Assembly: GCF_039525035.1 (NCBI RefSeq)
Contig: NZ_BAAAHE010000036.1
Location: forward strand, 1 to 64,000
Source of the DNA: Sporichthya brevicatena
GTDB lineage: Bacteria > Actinomycetota > Actinomycetes > Sporichthyales > Sporichthyaceae
Direction of reading: 5' to 3'
Length of the DNA stretch: 64,000 nt
In this document: one piece after another, positions 8,809 through 16,587 of the stretch
How positions within the stretch are numbered: the first letter of the stretch is position 1
Layout: each line of letters starts with the position of its first letter
Translations under genes and position numbers: made by a program
Notes under the pieces: generated by a model
Databases searched by the model: none
What the model was told of the DNA's origin: nothing
The model's input: the letters and a program-made list of their open reading frames with translations, nothing else

Positions 8809-9726
8809 TCACTTCTTCTGGTAGACCTTCACCCAGTCGACCTGCATGGTCGCCGGCATCGAGTTGCTCTTCTGCAGCGGCAGCATCCAGTCGGACGTCA
8901 GCATGCTGAACAGGATGAACTGCTTCCGCTTCGACACGCCCTTCGTGATCGTGGCCGTGACCTTGCCGTCGATCTTGAAGACGTACTTCTTCGGGGTCCA
9001 CTCCAGCGTGTAGGTGTGGAAGCCCTTCGAGGGCAGCTTGCCCTTCAGCGCCTTCTTCGAGCCGGGCTGCACGCCACCGGTCTTGATGGTCTTGACCCCG
9101 CCCGAGGTCTGCTTCGGCCAGTACACGAAGTGGTACATGCTGCCGACCGGCTTGTAGCGGTCACCGAAGTACTCGGCGATGTCGACCTCGCCGCCGCGGT
9201 AGGCCGCCAGGTTGCTCGGCGAGACGTCGGTGGGGTTCTCCTTGCCGGGCAGCAGCCAGAACGCGCCGCCCACGCCGGGCGAGGACTGGTACTTGATCCG
9301 GGCCTCGAACTTGCCGTAGCGGAACGCCTTCGTCGAGGCGATCTGGCCGTTGTAGAAGAACTTCTTGCACTGCGACGTGCCGGCCTTGCTCTTGTTGACG
9401 GTCGCGCGCACCTGCAGCTTGCCGTTCTTCGGCTTCGCCATCGAGGGCGCGGCGGTCGCGCACGTGCGACCCGCCCAGGGGCCGGTCGGGTACGTGTACC
9501 ACTTCGACGAGAGCTTGTTGCCGGAGAAGTTGTCGCTGAAGACCAGCTTCCACTTCTTCTTCGCCGACGTCTGGACGGCCGCACTCTCCGCGGCCTTGAC
9601 GGTCACGGACTCCTGCTGCTGCGGCGCGGTCTCGCCGGCGGAGGCGCCACCGACGGTCGCCAGGGACAGGGCGCCGGTGATCGCCAGGGCACCGGCGGTG
9701 GAGGCACCGACCAGAGATCGCTTCAT
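8809..9726 (-). CDS. Secreted GH16-family glycoside hydrolase
   Basis: This 305-residue protein has a normal signal peptide with likely cleavage after ASA at residue 30, so it is released rather than lipid-anchored. The GH16 domain covers about 60-305 and keeps both catalytic Glu residues in EVDIAE (180-185). The C-terminal half, ending VDWVKVYQ, closely resembles the end of the neighbouring lipoprotein (VDWVRVWQ), so the two catalytic domains are paralogues. The ATG is preceded by AAAGGG. The gene is followed 44 bases later by the lipoprotein gene on the same strand, and the two could be cotranscribed. Confidence 0.85.
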   Translation of the reverse strand: MKRSLVGASTAGALAITGALSLATVGGASAGETAPQQQESVTVKAAESAAVQTSAKKKWKLVFSDNFSGNKLSSKWYTYPTGPWAGRTCATAAPSMAKPKNGKLQVRATVNKSKAGTSQCKKFFYNGQIASTKAFRYGKFEARIKYQSSPGVGGAFWLLPGKENPTDVSPSNLAAYRGGEVDIAEYFGDRYKPVGSMYHFVYWPKQTSGGVKTIKTGGVQPGSKKALKGKLPSKGFHTYTLEWTPKKYVFKIDGKVTATITKGVSKRKQFILFSMLTSDWMLPLQKSNSMPATMQVDWVKVYQKK

Positions 9727-9931
9727 GACAGGGGGCCCTTTCGGAGCAGAACCGGGGCTCCCCCGGTGCGGTCACAGACTACGAAGGACGCCCGGTGAAA
9801 GACGCCTTTCCTCGACTGTGACAAGCCTGGGCCGTCCGCGCCAGCGCAGCGGCCCGAAATGACCCACATGGGTGGGATGTCCAACCGTCCGGACGAGTCC
9901 CGCTGTGCCCGTCCGGAGGGGTCCGGTGCCC

Positions 9932-9937
9932 TAGGGT
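9932..9937 (+). promoter_or_regulatory. Candidate -10 box of a leaderless promoter
   Basis: TAGGGT stands 7 bases before the ATG at 9945 with no purine-rich ribosome binding site between. The 218-base divergent spacer 9727-9944 must also carry the promoter of the GH16 gene. It contains a short palindrome, ACCCACATGGGT, at about 9859-9870. Confidence 0.35.
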
Positions 9938-9944
9938 TTGCCCC

Positions 9945-11717
9945 ATGGCCCGGTTCCGCTCCGTGGCGGACAAGGTCCGACGGTCCGCCCCGCCGGTCGA
10001 CCCGGCGGCTACCCCGTCCGCCGGCCCGAAACTGCTGGTCAGCGCGGGGACGGCAACCCCGGCCACCGACGGCTGGACGGCTGTCGACCTCAACACCCTC
10101 GGCCCGGGGCACGCCCAGGACTGGGCCGAGGTCGAGGTTCGCGCCGGGTCCCTGACCGAGCTCCGCCGGGCGCTCCCCTGGCTCGCTCACGCCGGCCGCA
10201 CTCCCCGGCTGCGCCTCACCGTGACGCGGACCGACCGGCCCCGGGCCCTCCGGCCGCCGGCGCTCGTCGGCAACCGGGCGGTCGCGAGCACCCGGCTGAC
10301 CCGCAAACCGCTCCAGATCGAGGTCGAGCTCACGAAGCCGGCGGCGGTCGCCACCCTCGTCCGAGCCTGTCTGTCCCCGGTCGAGGAGATCGGCCGCCGC
10401 CACGGCGCACCGGGTCTCCGCGCCGCCGTCACCGACCCGGGGGCCCTGTCCTGGACTCTCGGGCTCCCCCACGTCCCGGTGGCCCGCGAGGCCGATGCGG
10501 CCGACCCGCTCCCGGCGCCGGACCTCGTGCTGGGCCCGGAGCGCGCCGGCCTGCCGCCGGTCGACACGGCGTTCTGCTCCCCCGCCGGGTTCCGGGCCGA
10601 CGCTGCCGGGTTCGCCGACGTCGTCGCGACCCCGGAGGGCCTGCTCCTGCAGGGCCCGACCGGAACTCTCGGTGCACTCGACCCTCTGGTCGGTCTGACG
10701 GAAAATCACATCCGGTCGCTGCGGGAGTTCGCCGCCGTCCGCGTCGCCGACGTCTCCGCACCCGGTCTGTCCCGCGTGCTTTCCCAGCTGAGCTGCGCGG
10801 GCGTCCCGGTCTGCGCCCCCGACCTGACGGCCGACCTCGACGAGGAACTCGGGCCCGACCTCGCCGCCCGGCTGCGCGATCTGACGCCGAGCCAGCTCGA
10901 GGATCCGCTCGCCCGCGAGGCCTGGTCCGTGTCGACCCGCCGCACCGCGCTCGGGCGCTTCTCCCCCGACGCCTACTGGCGGACCCGCACCGGCGACGCC
11001 GGGCCCACCGTCAGCGTCGTGCTGGCGACCCGCCGCCCCGAACTGCTGTCGTTCGCGCTGGCGCAGGTCGAGCGCCAGGACCATCCGCGCCTCGAGGTGA
11101 TCCTCGTCCTGCACGGCGCGGCCGCGGACGACCCGGCGGTCACCACGGCGACCGCGTCGCTCAGCCGGCCGCTGACCGTGGTCGAGGTCCCCGCGGACGT
11201 CGTCTTCGGGCGCGCCCTGCAGGCCGGGCTCGAACGCTGCAGCGGGCGCCTCGTCACCAAGATGGACGACGACGACTGGTACGGCGTCCACCACGTCACC
11301 GACCTGGTGCAGGCCCACGCCCACAGCGGCGCGACGTTGGTCGGCTCGAGCGGTTACCACCTCTACGTCGCCGACGCCGACGCCACGCTCCGTTGGACCA
11401 AGAACCCGACCGAGGCCGCCGCCACCTGGGTCCACGGCGGCACGATGCTGCTCGCCCGCGACGACCTCACGGCTCTGGGCGGCTGGCCCGCGGTCCCCGT
11501 CGGGGAGGACGCCCACCTGATCCGGGCCGTCCGTGAGTCCGGCGGCTGGATCTACGGCATCCACGACCTCGGCTTCCTGTACTACCGCGGCCAGGGGCAC
11601 ACCTGGACGCCGGCGACCGGCTCGCAGTTCTGGCTCGACGCCGAGGTCCCCCGGACCGCCGGGTTCGCGCCGCCGCCCCAGCTGGACGCGCTCCCGCACC
11701 CCTGGGTCGCGCGCTAG
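9945..11717 (+). CDS. Family 2 glycosyltransferase with long N-terminal region
   Basis: This 590-residue protein has a GT2 domain in its C-terminal half. It starts with VSVVLATRRP near residue 355 and carries an acidic metal-binding DDDDW near 441-445. A late GEDAHL motif matches the acceptor-side acidic region of GT2 enzymes. The first 340 residues are Ala/Pro/Arg-rich alpha/beta sequence that I do not recognise. They could be a second, degenerate Rossmann domain. No membrane segment is visible, so it is probably a cytoplasmic enzyme adding sugars to a carrier-linked glycan. Its TAG stop overlaps the TAG of the convergent gene on a shared CTAG. Confidence 0.75.
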   Translation: MARFRSVADKVRRSAPPVDPAATPSAGPKLLVSAGTATPATDGWTAVDLNTLGPGHAQDWAEVEVRAGSLTELRRALPWLAHAGRTPRLRLTVTRTDRPRALRPPALVGNRAVASTRLTRKPLQIEVELTKPAAVATLVRACLSPVEEIGRRHGAPGLRAAVTDPGALSWTLGLPHVPVAREADAADPLPAPDLVLGPERAGLPPVDTAFCSPAGFRADAAGFADVVATPEGLLLQGPTGTLGALDPLVGLTENHIRSLREFAAVRVADVSAPGLSRVLSQLSCAGVPVCAPDLTADLDEELGPDLAARLRDLTPSQLEDPLAREAWSVSTRRTALGRFSPDAYWRTRTGDAGPTVSVVLATRRPELLSFALAQVERQDHPRLEVILVLHGAAADDPAVTTATASLSRPLTVVEVPADVVFGRALQAGLERCSGRLVTKMDDDDWYGVHHVTDLVQAHAHSGATLVGSSGYHLYVADADATLRWTKNPTEAAATWVHGGTMLLARDDLTALGGWPAVPVGEDAHLIRAVRESGGWIYGIHDLGFLYYRGQGHTWTPATGSQFWLDAEVPRTAGFAPPPQLDALPHPWVAR

Positions 11718-12577
11718 GCCTGCCCGCCTCCGAGGCACAGCTCCGCCAGGTCGCGGCTCGTCGGCCGGCAGCGCACGCCGAGGGCAGCCAGTCGACCCGG
11801 GTCCCCGACGACCCGGTCCGCGGCCGGCAGGGCCACGAGTTCGGGCACAGGCTCCACCCGGACCTCGACCCCCAGCACGGCGCCCATCGCCGCCAGGACC
11901 TCGCCGGGAGTCGTCCCGATCCCCGAGCAGACGTTGACGACGCCGAGGTGACGACCCTCGACGAGCGCCGTGAGCGCCTCAGCCACGAAGGTCGCCGGCA
12001 CGAAGTCGCGGACCACGTCCAGGCGTCCGCAGCGTACGAGTCGCTCCGGGCCGTCCTGCGCGAGCAACTGGGCACTCAGGTTCCCCAGCGGGGTGCGGGC
12101 CGGCGGCCGGGCCCCGACCACGTTGAAAGGCCGCGCGACCGTCAGCGGGATCCCGAGACTCTGCGCGAGGTCGGTCGCGAGCACGGTCGCCGCCACCTTC
12201 GCCCGGCCGTACTCGGTCACCGGGCGCAGCGGGGCGTCCTCCCCGATCAGCCCGCCCGCCGGCTCCCCGTCGCCGTACTCCGCCGCCGAGCCGATCACGA
12301 CGACGTGCGGACGCCCCGTCTCCCCGGCCGCGGTGAGCACGTTCCGCACGGTGTCGACGTTCGCGTAGCGCATCTCCTCCGGCCGTTCGCCCGGCCCACC
12401 CGCGAGATGGACGACGGCGTCGGGCGCGGCGTCCCGCACCACCCGCCGGGCGGCGGTCGGTTCGCCCAGGTCACCGTCCGAACGGTCGGCGGCCACCACC
12501 TCGTGGCCGTGCTGCCGCAGCACGGGAACCAGGTGCCGGCCGAGCATCCCGCCCGCGCCGGTCACGAGCACTCTCAC
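11714..12577 (-). CDS. Extended SDR nucleotide-sugar reductase/epimerase
   Basis: This 287-residue enzyme has TGAGGMLG (6-13) for NAD(P) binding and the catalytic pair in YGRAK (123-127). It belongs to the extended short-chain dehydrogenases that reduce or epimerise 4-keto sugars, much like GDP-4-keto-6-deoxymannose reductase. The GTG start overlaps the TGA of the upstream nucleotidyltransferase gene by four bases, so the two are translationally coupled. As the third gene of a dehydratase, nucleotidyltransferase and reductase set, it most likely finishes an activated deoxysugar. The exact sugar is unknown. Confidence 0.75.
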   Translation of the reverse strand: MRVLVTGAGGMLGRHLVPVLRQHGHEVVAADRSDGDLGEPTAARRVVRDAAPDAVVHLAGGPGERPEEMRYANVDTVRNVLTAAGETGRPHVVVIGSAAEYGDGEPAGGLIGEDAPLRPVTEYGRAKVAATVLATDLAQSLGIPLTVARPFNVVGARPPARTPLGNLSAQLLAQDGPERLVRCGRLDVVRDFVPATFVAEALTALVEGRHLGVVNVCSGIGTTPGEVLAAMGAVLGVEVRVEPVPELVALPAADRVVGDPGRLAALGVRCRPTSRDLAELCLGGGQA

Positions 12578-13281
12578 GGCAGGAAGAACGAGGGATCCTC
12601 GTTGAAGCGTTCCGTCGCCGCGTTCAGGTCGTCCATCGCGCCGAGATCGAGCCAGTACGCGTCACTCGGGACCACCCGGACGCGCCGCCCGGACTTCATC
12701 AGAGCCCGCATCAGATCCGGCATGTCGAGGCGCTGCCCCGGCGGGACGAACCCGGAGATGACGTCCGCCGAGATGACGTAGATGCCCATGCTCACCGCGT
12801 AGGAGAGCTTCGGCTTCTCGATGTACTCGGCGAGATAACCGTCGCCGTCGCTCTCGAGCACGCCGTAGTCGACGGCCACCGACCGCTGGTTCGCGAAGAT
12901 CGTCGCGCCGTCGGCGGGGTCGTGGGCGCGGTAGGCCTCGGCGAAGTCCACGTTGGTGAGGATGTCGCCGTTGAGCACGAGCACACGGTCGTCGGTGAGG
13001 TCCTCGACGAGCGAGAGGCAGCCGGCCGTGCCGAGCGGCTCGTCCTCGTGCACGTAGTCGATCTCGATCCCCCACGCCTTGCCGTCACCGCAGTACGCGT
13101 GGATCAGCGAGGCGAGGTGCCCCACGGCGATCGTCATGCGGTCGAAGCCCTGCGCAGCCAGTTGCTTCGCGAGGATCTCGATGATCGAGAACTCCCCGAC
13201 GGGCACGAGCGGCTTCGGGATGACGATGGTGAGCGGACGCAGGCGGTTACCGAGGCCGCCGGCCAGGACGAAGGCACGCAT
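12574..13281 (-). CDS. Sugar-1-phosphate nucleotidyltransferase
   Basis: This 235-residue NTP-transferase activates a sugar 1-phosphate to an NDP-sugar in the cytoplasm. It has the full signature AGGLGNRLRPLT (7-18), PKPLVPVG (22-29) and the metal-binding NGDI (104-107). It is short, lacking the beta-helix extension of bifunctional GlmU- or ManC-type enzymes. The base and sugar (GDP, dTDP or CDP) cannot be told from the sequence. It starts 2 bases after the stop of the 4,6-dehydratase gene and overlaps the next gene by four bases, so this is one operon. Confidence 0.85.
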   Translation of the reverse strand: MRAFVLAGGLGNRLRPLTIVIPKPLVPVGEFSIIEILAKQLAAQGFDRMTIAVGHLASLIHAYCGDGKAWGIEIDYVHEDEPLGTAGCLSLVEDLTDDRVLVLNGDILTNVDFAEAYRAHDPADGATIFANQRSVAVDYGVLESDGDGYLAEYIEKPKLSYAVSMGIYVISADVISGFVPPGQRLDMPDLMRALMKSGRRVRVVPSDAYWLDLGAMDDLNAATERFNEDPSFFLP

Positions 13282-13283
13282 CG

Positions 13284-14264
13284 TCAGACCGTGTAGCTCG
13301 TCGGGTCGGTGGGCCGGCTCTCCGCAACGTGGTCGCGCAGCCGGCGCAGCCCCTCCAGGAACGACACCTGCGGGGTGAAGCCGAACGCGTCCCGGGCCCG
13401 GCTGAAGTCGGACAGCAGCTCGTCGACCTCACTGCGCTCAGGGCGGACCCGCTCGCTGTCGGTCCGGACCGGCTTCCGCTCCCCCGTCACCTCGAACACC
13501 ATCTCGATCATCTCGCCCACGCTGTGGGCGACGCCGGTGCCGAGGTTGTAGACCTCGCCCTCCAGGCCCTCCGCCGCCCCGGCCAGCAGGAAGCCGTTGA
13601 CGGTGTCGGACACGTACGTCATGTCGCGCCGCGGCTCGACCGAGCCGACCTTGACCTCGTCGGCGTACAACGCCTGCGCCATCACCGTCGGGAGCACCGC
13701 GCGCATCGACTGCCGCGGCCCGAAGGTGTTGAACGGACGGATGGTCACGACCGGCACGTCGAACGAGCGGTGGTAGCTGCCGGCGAGCTGGTCCGCGGCC
13801 ACCTTGGTCGCCGCATACGGCGACTGCGCGACAGCGGGGTGCTTCTCGTCGATCGGCGTGTACTGCGCGGTGCCGTACGTCTCGGAGGTGGAGGTGTGGA
13901 TCAACCGTCGCACCCCTTCGCGTCGGACGGCCTCGAGCACCGCCAGCGTGCCGCCGACGTTGACCCGAACATAGTGGCCGGGAGCCACGTACGAGTAGGG
14001 AATCCCGATCAGCGCGGCGAGGTGGAAGACCGTGTCGCACCCGGCCACCACGTCCCGCGTGAACTCCTGGTCGGAGACGTCACCGAGCCGGATGTCCAGG
14101 TCCGGGTGGGACAGCCCCTCGAGGAACCCCCGCGAGTTCGCCGCGTTGTACAGGTCGAGAACCCGGACCCGCGCGCCCTCCGCCAGGAGTGCCTCCACCA
14201 GGTGCGAGCCGATGAACCCGCAACCACCCGTCACGAGGACGTCTCGACCCACCCAGGCGCTCAT
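13284..14264 (-). CDS. NAD-dependent nucleotide-sugar 4,6-dehydratase (LegB-like)
   Basis: This 326-residue extended SDR has TGGCGFIG (12-19) for NAD and YAATK (150-154) as the catalytic Tyr-Lys. The run STSETYGTAQYTPIDEKHP and the later RPFNTFGPRQS are, from memory, very close to LegB-type 4,6-dehydratases, which make 4-keto-6-deoxy intermediates from NDP-HexNAc. This is the first gene of the three-gene sugar operon. No sialic-acid-type synthase (NeuB/LegI) follows, so legionaminic acid itself is not supported. A deoxy-amino sugar or plain deoxyhexose is the likelier product. Confidence 0.78.
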   Translation of the reverse strand: MSAWVGRDVLVTGGCGFIGSHLVEALLAEGARVRVLDLYNAANSRGFLEGLSHPDLDIRLGDVSDQEFTRDVVAGCDTVFHLAALIGIPYSYVAPGHYVRVNVGGTLAVLEAVRREGVRRLIHTSTSETYGTAQYTPIDEKHPAVAQSPYAATKVAADQLAGSYHRSFDVPVVTIRPFNTFGPRQSMRAVLPTVMAQALYADEVKVGSVEPRRDMTYVSDTVNGFLLAGAAEGLEGEVYNLGTGVAHSVGEMIEMVFEVTGERKPVRTDSERVRPERSEVDELLSDFSRARDAFGFTPQVSFLEGLRRLRDHVAESRPTDPTSYTV

Positions 14265-14272
14265 CGCAGTGG

Positions 14273-14278
14273 ATGCTA
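14273..14278 (-). promoter_or_regulatory. Candidate -10 box of a leaderless promoter
   Basis: Read on the minus strand, TAGCAT lies 8 bases before the ATG at 14264, with no ribosome binding site between. It would drive the nucleotide-sugar operon. Confidence 0.4.
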
Positions 14279-14319
14279 GGGCACCGGGCCCCCGGATCGG
14301 CCGAGGCAGTTCCCGGACT

Positions 14320-15282
14320 TCAGTTCCCGAACGGCGGCAGCCCGCCGCGCAGCCGCTCCTGCACCGTGGCGACCGCGTGCGCGGTGTCCGCCGAGGTGGC
14401 GGTCGCGACGGCGAGGTTGTTCTCCATCTGCTGCAGGCGCGCGTTGAGCCCGCCGATCACCTTCTGCAGTTCGGTCATCTGCTGGCGGACGGTGAGCATC
14501 TCCTGGGCGAGCTTGGCGGTGTTCGAGCGGCCGCGCTCGACACCGCGCCAGCCGTAGACGAGCTGCAGCAGGACCAGGGCGCCCACGGCGGACACCACCA
14601 CCTCGACGAACGAGGCCTCACTGACGGCGAGCACCAGCGCCGCGACGACGACGATCGCCCCGGCGCAGGCCAACAGCATCCGGCCACCGCGGCTGAGGAT
14701 CCCGTCCCGGGCCGGGGGTGCCGGGGAGCTGCTCACCGCCTCGTGGGCGCGCAACTGCTCCTGGGCGGACGCCAGGGCGGACCGCAGGTGCGCGACCTCC
14801 GCCCGCAGCTCCAGCATCGTGGCCGCGGGGACCGCCGGCACGTCGACCTCGGCCAGCAGGGCGCTCACGTCCGGGACCGACTCCCGCAGCGGCGCCCGCT
14901 CGAAGCGCAGGCACGGCACGCCGGCGACGGTAAGGCCCTCGATAACGGTTAGGCCACGGAGCGCGTCGCTGTTGTCGCTCAATTGTGTCTGGAGCGAACC
15001 CGCGACATCCAGGACAATCTCGACATTGCCAGGGCACCCGTCCAGGACGTGCCGGACGATGCCCGCCAACTGCCCCCCACGGGCTGGAAAGCCGGCAATA
15101 CCCACCACGGACAAGTCGTGACATTCCGTAGCAAGAACGTCACTCAACTCGTCCGGGGTGGCGGCGACGACGTCGTCGAACCCCATGGCGAACGCGGCGG
15201 CACGCTCGATCGTCGGCGCGATGACCAGCGCTCGGCCCGGCAGGGAAGGAAGGGTGCGCACGGCGGACGGGATTGCCGTCAC
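14320..15282 (-). CDS. Membrane protein with two helices and flanking coiled coils, function unknown
   Basis: I do not recognise this 320-residue protein. Residues 15-130 alternate strands and helices like a Rossmann-type domain. Residues 155-180 form a short heptad-like helix. Two hydrophobic helices at about 203-220 and 224-244 form a hairpin. Residues 255-292 are a second coiled-coil candidate (many Gln, Leu and Met). Both soluble parts would then face the cytoplasm. The GTG start at 15282 has a weak ribosome binding site, so the start is uncertain. It sits between sugar genes and a divergent glycosyltransferase, which hints at a scaffold for glycan assembly, but this is guesswork. Confidence 0.65.
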   Translation of the reverse strand: MTAIPSAVRTLPSLPGRALVIAPTIERAAAFAMGFDDVVAATPDELSDVLATECHDLSVVGIAGFPARGGQLAGIVRHVLDGCPGNVEIVLDVAGSLQTQLSDNSDALRGLTVIEGLTVAGVPCLRFERAPLRESVPDVSALLAEVDVPAVPAATMLELRAEVAHLRSALASAQEQLRAHEAVSSSPAPPARDGILSRGGRMLLACAGAIVVVAALVLAVSEASFVEVVVSAVGALVLLQLVYGWRGVERGRSNTAKLAQEMLTVRQQMTELQKVIGGLNARLQQMENNLAVATATSADTAHAVATVQERLRGGLPPFGN

Positions 15283-15349
15283 GCGGAAGTGGGTAGCGCT
15301 GTGAGCATCCCGACAGATTAGCGGATCGGGATCCGGAGCCTTTTCACGC

Positions 15350-15355
15350 TAGTAT
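15350..15355 (+). promoter_or_regulatory. Candidate -10 box for the GT2 gene at 15407
   Basis: TAGTAT lies 52 bases before the TTG start, in the 124-base spacer shared with the divergent membrane-protein gene. The spacer also holds GAGGGAGGT at 15391-15399, the ribosome binding site for that start. Confidence 0.35.
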
Positions 15356-15406
15356 TCGGCCGGTATTGCCGTCAGAAGGGCGGCCCAGAGTGAGGGAGGT
15401 ATCGAA

Positions 15407-16411
15407 TTGATCTCCCGCGCTCTCCCGCTATTCGATCATAACGATCGGGTTTCTGCAGACGAACTCGACGTTTCTGTGATCATTGGCAGCTATCAAGGCG
15501 CCACCAAGATCGGCGGCATGTTGCGCGCTCTGGCCGCGCAGACGTTGGCGAAGTCGCGTTTCGAGATCGTCGTCGTGCTCAACGGTTCGCGGCATCACAC
15601 GATCAAGGTCATCAACGAGATCCGTGAAGAACACCCGGATCTGATCATTCGCCACCTGGCGTACTCGGCCCTCGGACTCGGCCGCGCCCGGAACGCCGGT
15701 ATGGCGATGGCCCGCGGCCGCTACGTCACCTTCGTGGACGACGACGACACCGTCTCGCCGGGCTACCTGGCGGGGCTGCTGACCTGCAGCGCCCCGGACA
15801 CGGTCGGCCTCGCGCACCTCGCGGACGTCCACGGCAACGGCGTCGCCCCGAACTTCGACACACGCATGTCGCGGCAGCTCGAACTCGCGGGCCGCACCCT
15901 GCACATCAGCGAAATTCCGGTCGCCCTGACCTACAGCGTCGGCAAGATGATGCCGACCGCCCTGGCGCGCGAGGTCGGATTCGACCCCGAACTGCGGAAC
16001 GGCGAGGACATCGCCTTCTACATCCGCTTCTTCATGCGGCACCCGCTGAAGATCCGCATTTGTCCGTTGGACGCGAACGCGACCTACTACCGCGCCGTCG
16101 TCCCCGGGTCGATGTCGCGTCAGTCGCCGTCCTACGACTTCAACGTCACGCAGCGCCTCGACATCCTCGAGCGGCTCGAGGAATTGCACCCGACCGAGGA
16201 GTGGCACGCGGTCGCTCTGCGGCAATTGCGCCGGAGCGTCACCGCGTTCATTCGCCGCTATCTGCGTTCGCACCCCGAGCAGTGGCCGGCGATCGTCGCC
16301 GACGTCGAGCGCCGTCGTCTCACGACGGTTCCGCTCGACATGCTGATGCAGGTCGTGCAGGAGCACGAGGCGGCCCAGCAGCAGTCGACCCCGCTCTTCC
16401 TCGCCGGCTGA
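15407..16411 (+). CDS. Family 2 glycosyltransferase
   Basis: This 334-residue GT2 enzyme starts at TTG, chosen because of the strong GAGGGAGGT just upstream. The nucleotide-binding start is DVSVIIGSYQG (21-31), and the metal-binding acidic cluster VDDDD is at 110-114. A GEDIAF motif later in the chain fits the catalytic-base region. No membrane segment is visible. The last 164 bases of the gene, plus the terminator region after it, occur again at 18209-18516 beyond an insertion sequence, so this is the intact survivor of a duplicated gene. The sugar it transfers is unknown. Confidence 0.82.
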   Translation: MISRALPLFDHNDRVSADELDVSVIIGSYQGATKIGGMLRALAAQTLAKSRFEIVVVLNGSRHHTIKVINEIREEHPDLIIRHLAYSALGLGRARNAGMAMARGRYVTFVDDDDTVSPGYLAGLLTCSAPDTVGLAHLADVHGNGVAPNFDTRMSRQLELAGRTLHISEIPVALTYSVGKMMPTALAREVGFDPELRNGEDIAFYIRFFMRHPLKIRICPLDANATYYRAVVPGSMSRQSPSYDFNVTQRLDILERLEELHPTEEWHAVALRQLRRSVTAFIRRYLRSHPEQWPAIVADVERRRLTTVPLDMLMQVVQEHEAAQQQSTPLFLAG

Positions 16412-16555
16412 CCGAACCGGCCCTCCGGCGCCCGCAGCGGGCCCCCTACGCGCCCTCGTCGGCGCGCGCTTCCCCACGCCTCCTCGTCGGCGCCTCACAC
16501 GCGACCGGGGCGGGCACCGAATCGGTGCCCGCCCCGGGTTGTGCGGAGCTGCTAC
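16248..16555 (+). repeat. Direct repeat copy 1: GT2 3' end plus terminator
   Basis: These 308 bases match 18209-18516 with 7 mismatches by eye, all within the first 92 bases. The last 216 bases are identical. The copy stops where the insertion sequence begins. Confidence 0.9.
16505..16537 (+). terminator. Strong hairpin after the GT2 gene
   Basis: A perfect 16-bp stem (CCGGGGCGGGCACCGA pairing with its complement around one A) lies 93 bases after the stop. It has no long T-run, common for terminators in high-GC actinobacteria. The same hairpin recurs at 18466-18498. Confidence 0.65.
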
Positions 16556-16557
16556 CC

Positions 16558-16568
16558 GAGTTGGCTCA
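16558..16568. repeat. Left inverted repeat of the IS1634-type element
   Basis: GAGTTGGCTCA matches the complement of the right end (GACTTGGCTCA) at 10 of 11 positions. No target-site duplication is visible outside the two ends. Confidence 0.5.
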
Positions 16569-16587
16569 AATTAGTGCGCACCTCGGA

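Noticed and set aside
5612-8824. Antisense open frame of about 1070 codons
   Set aside because: It lies opposite the GT2-polyol-phosphate transferase and GH16 genes, has no domain pattern and is Arg/Pro/Gly/Val-biased. Long antisense frames are expected in GC-rich DNA.
9723-11738. Minus-strand open frame of about 670 codons opposite the GT2 gene
   Set aside because: The plus strand has clear GT2 motifs; the minus frame has none and would overlap the sugar operon end.
11714-14264. Legionaminic acid biosynthesis cluster
   Set aside because: Only a LegB-like dehydratase is similar. Aminotransferase, acetyltransferase, epimerase and synthase genes are missing in the window.
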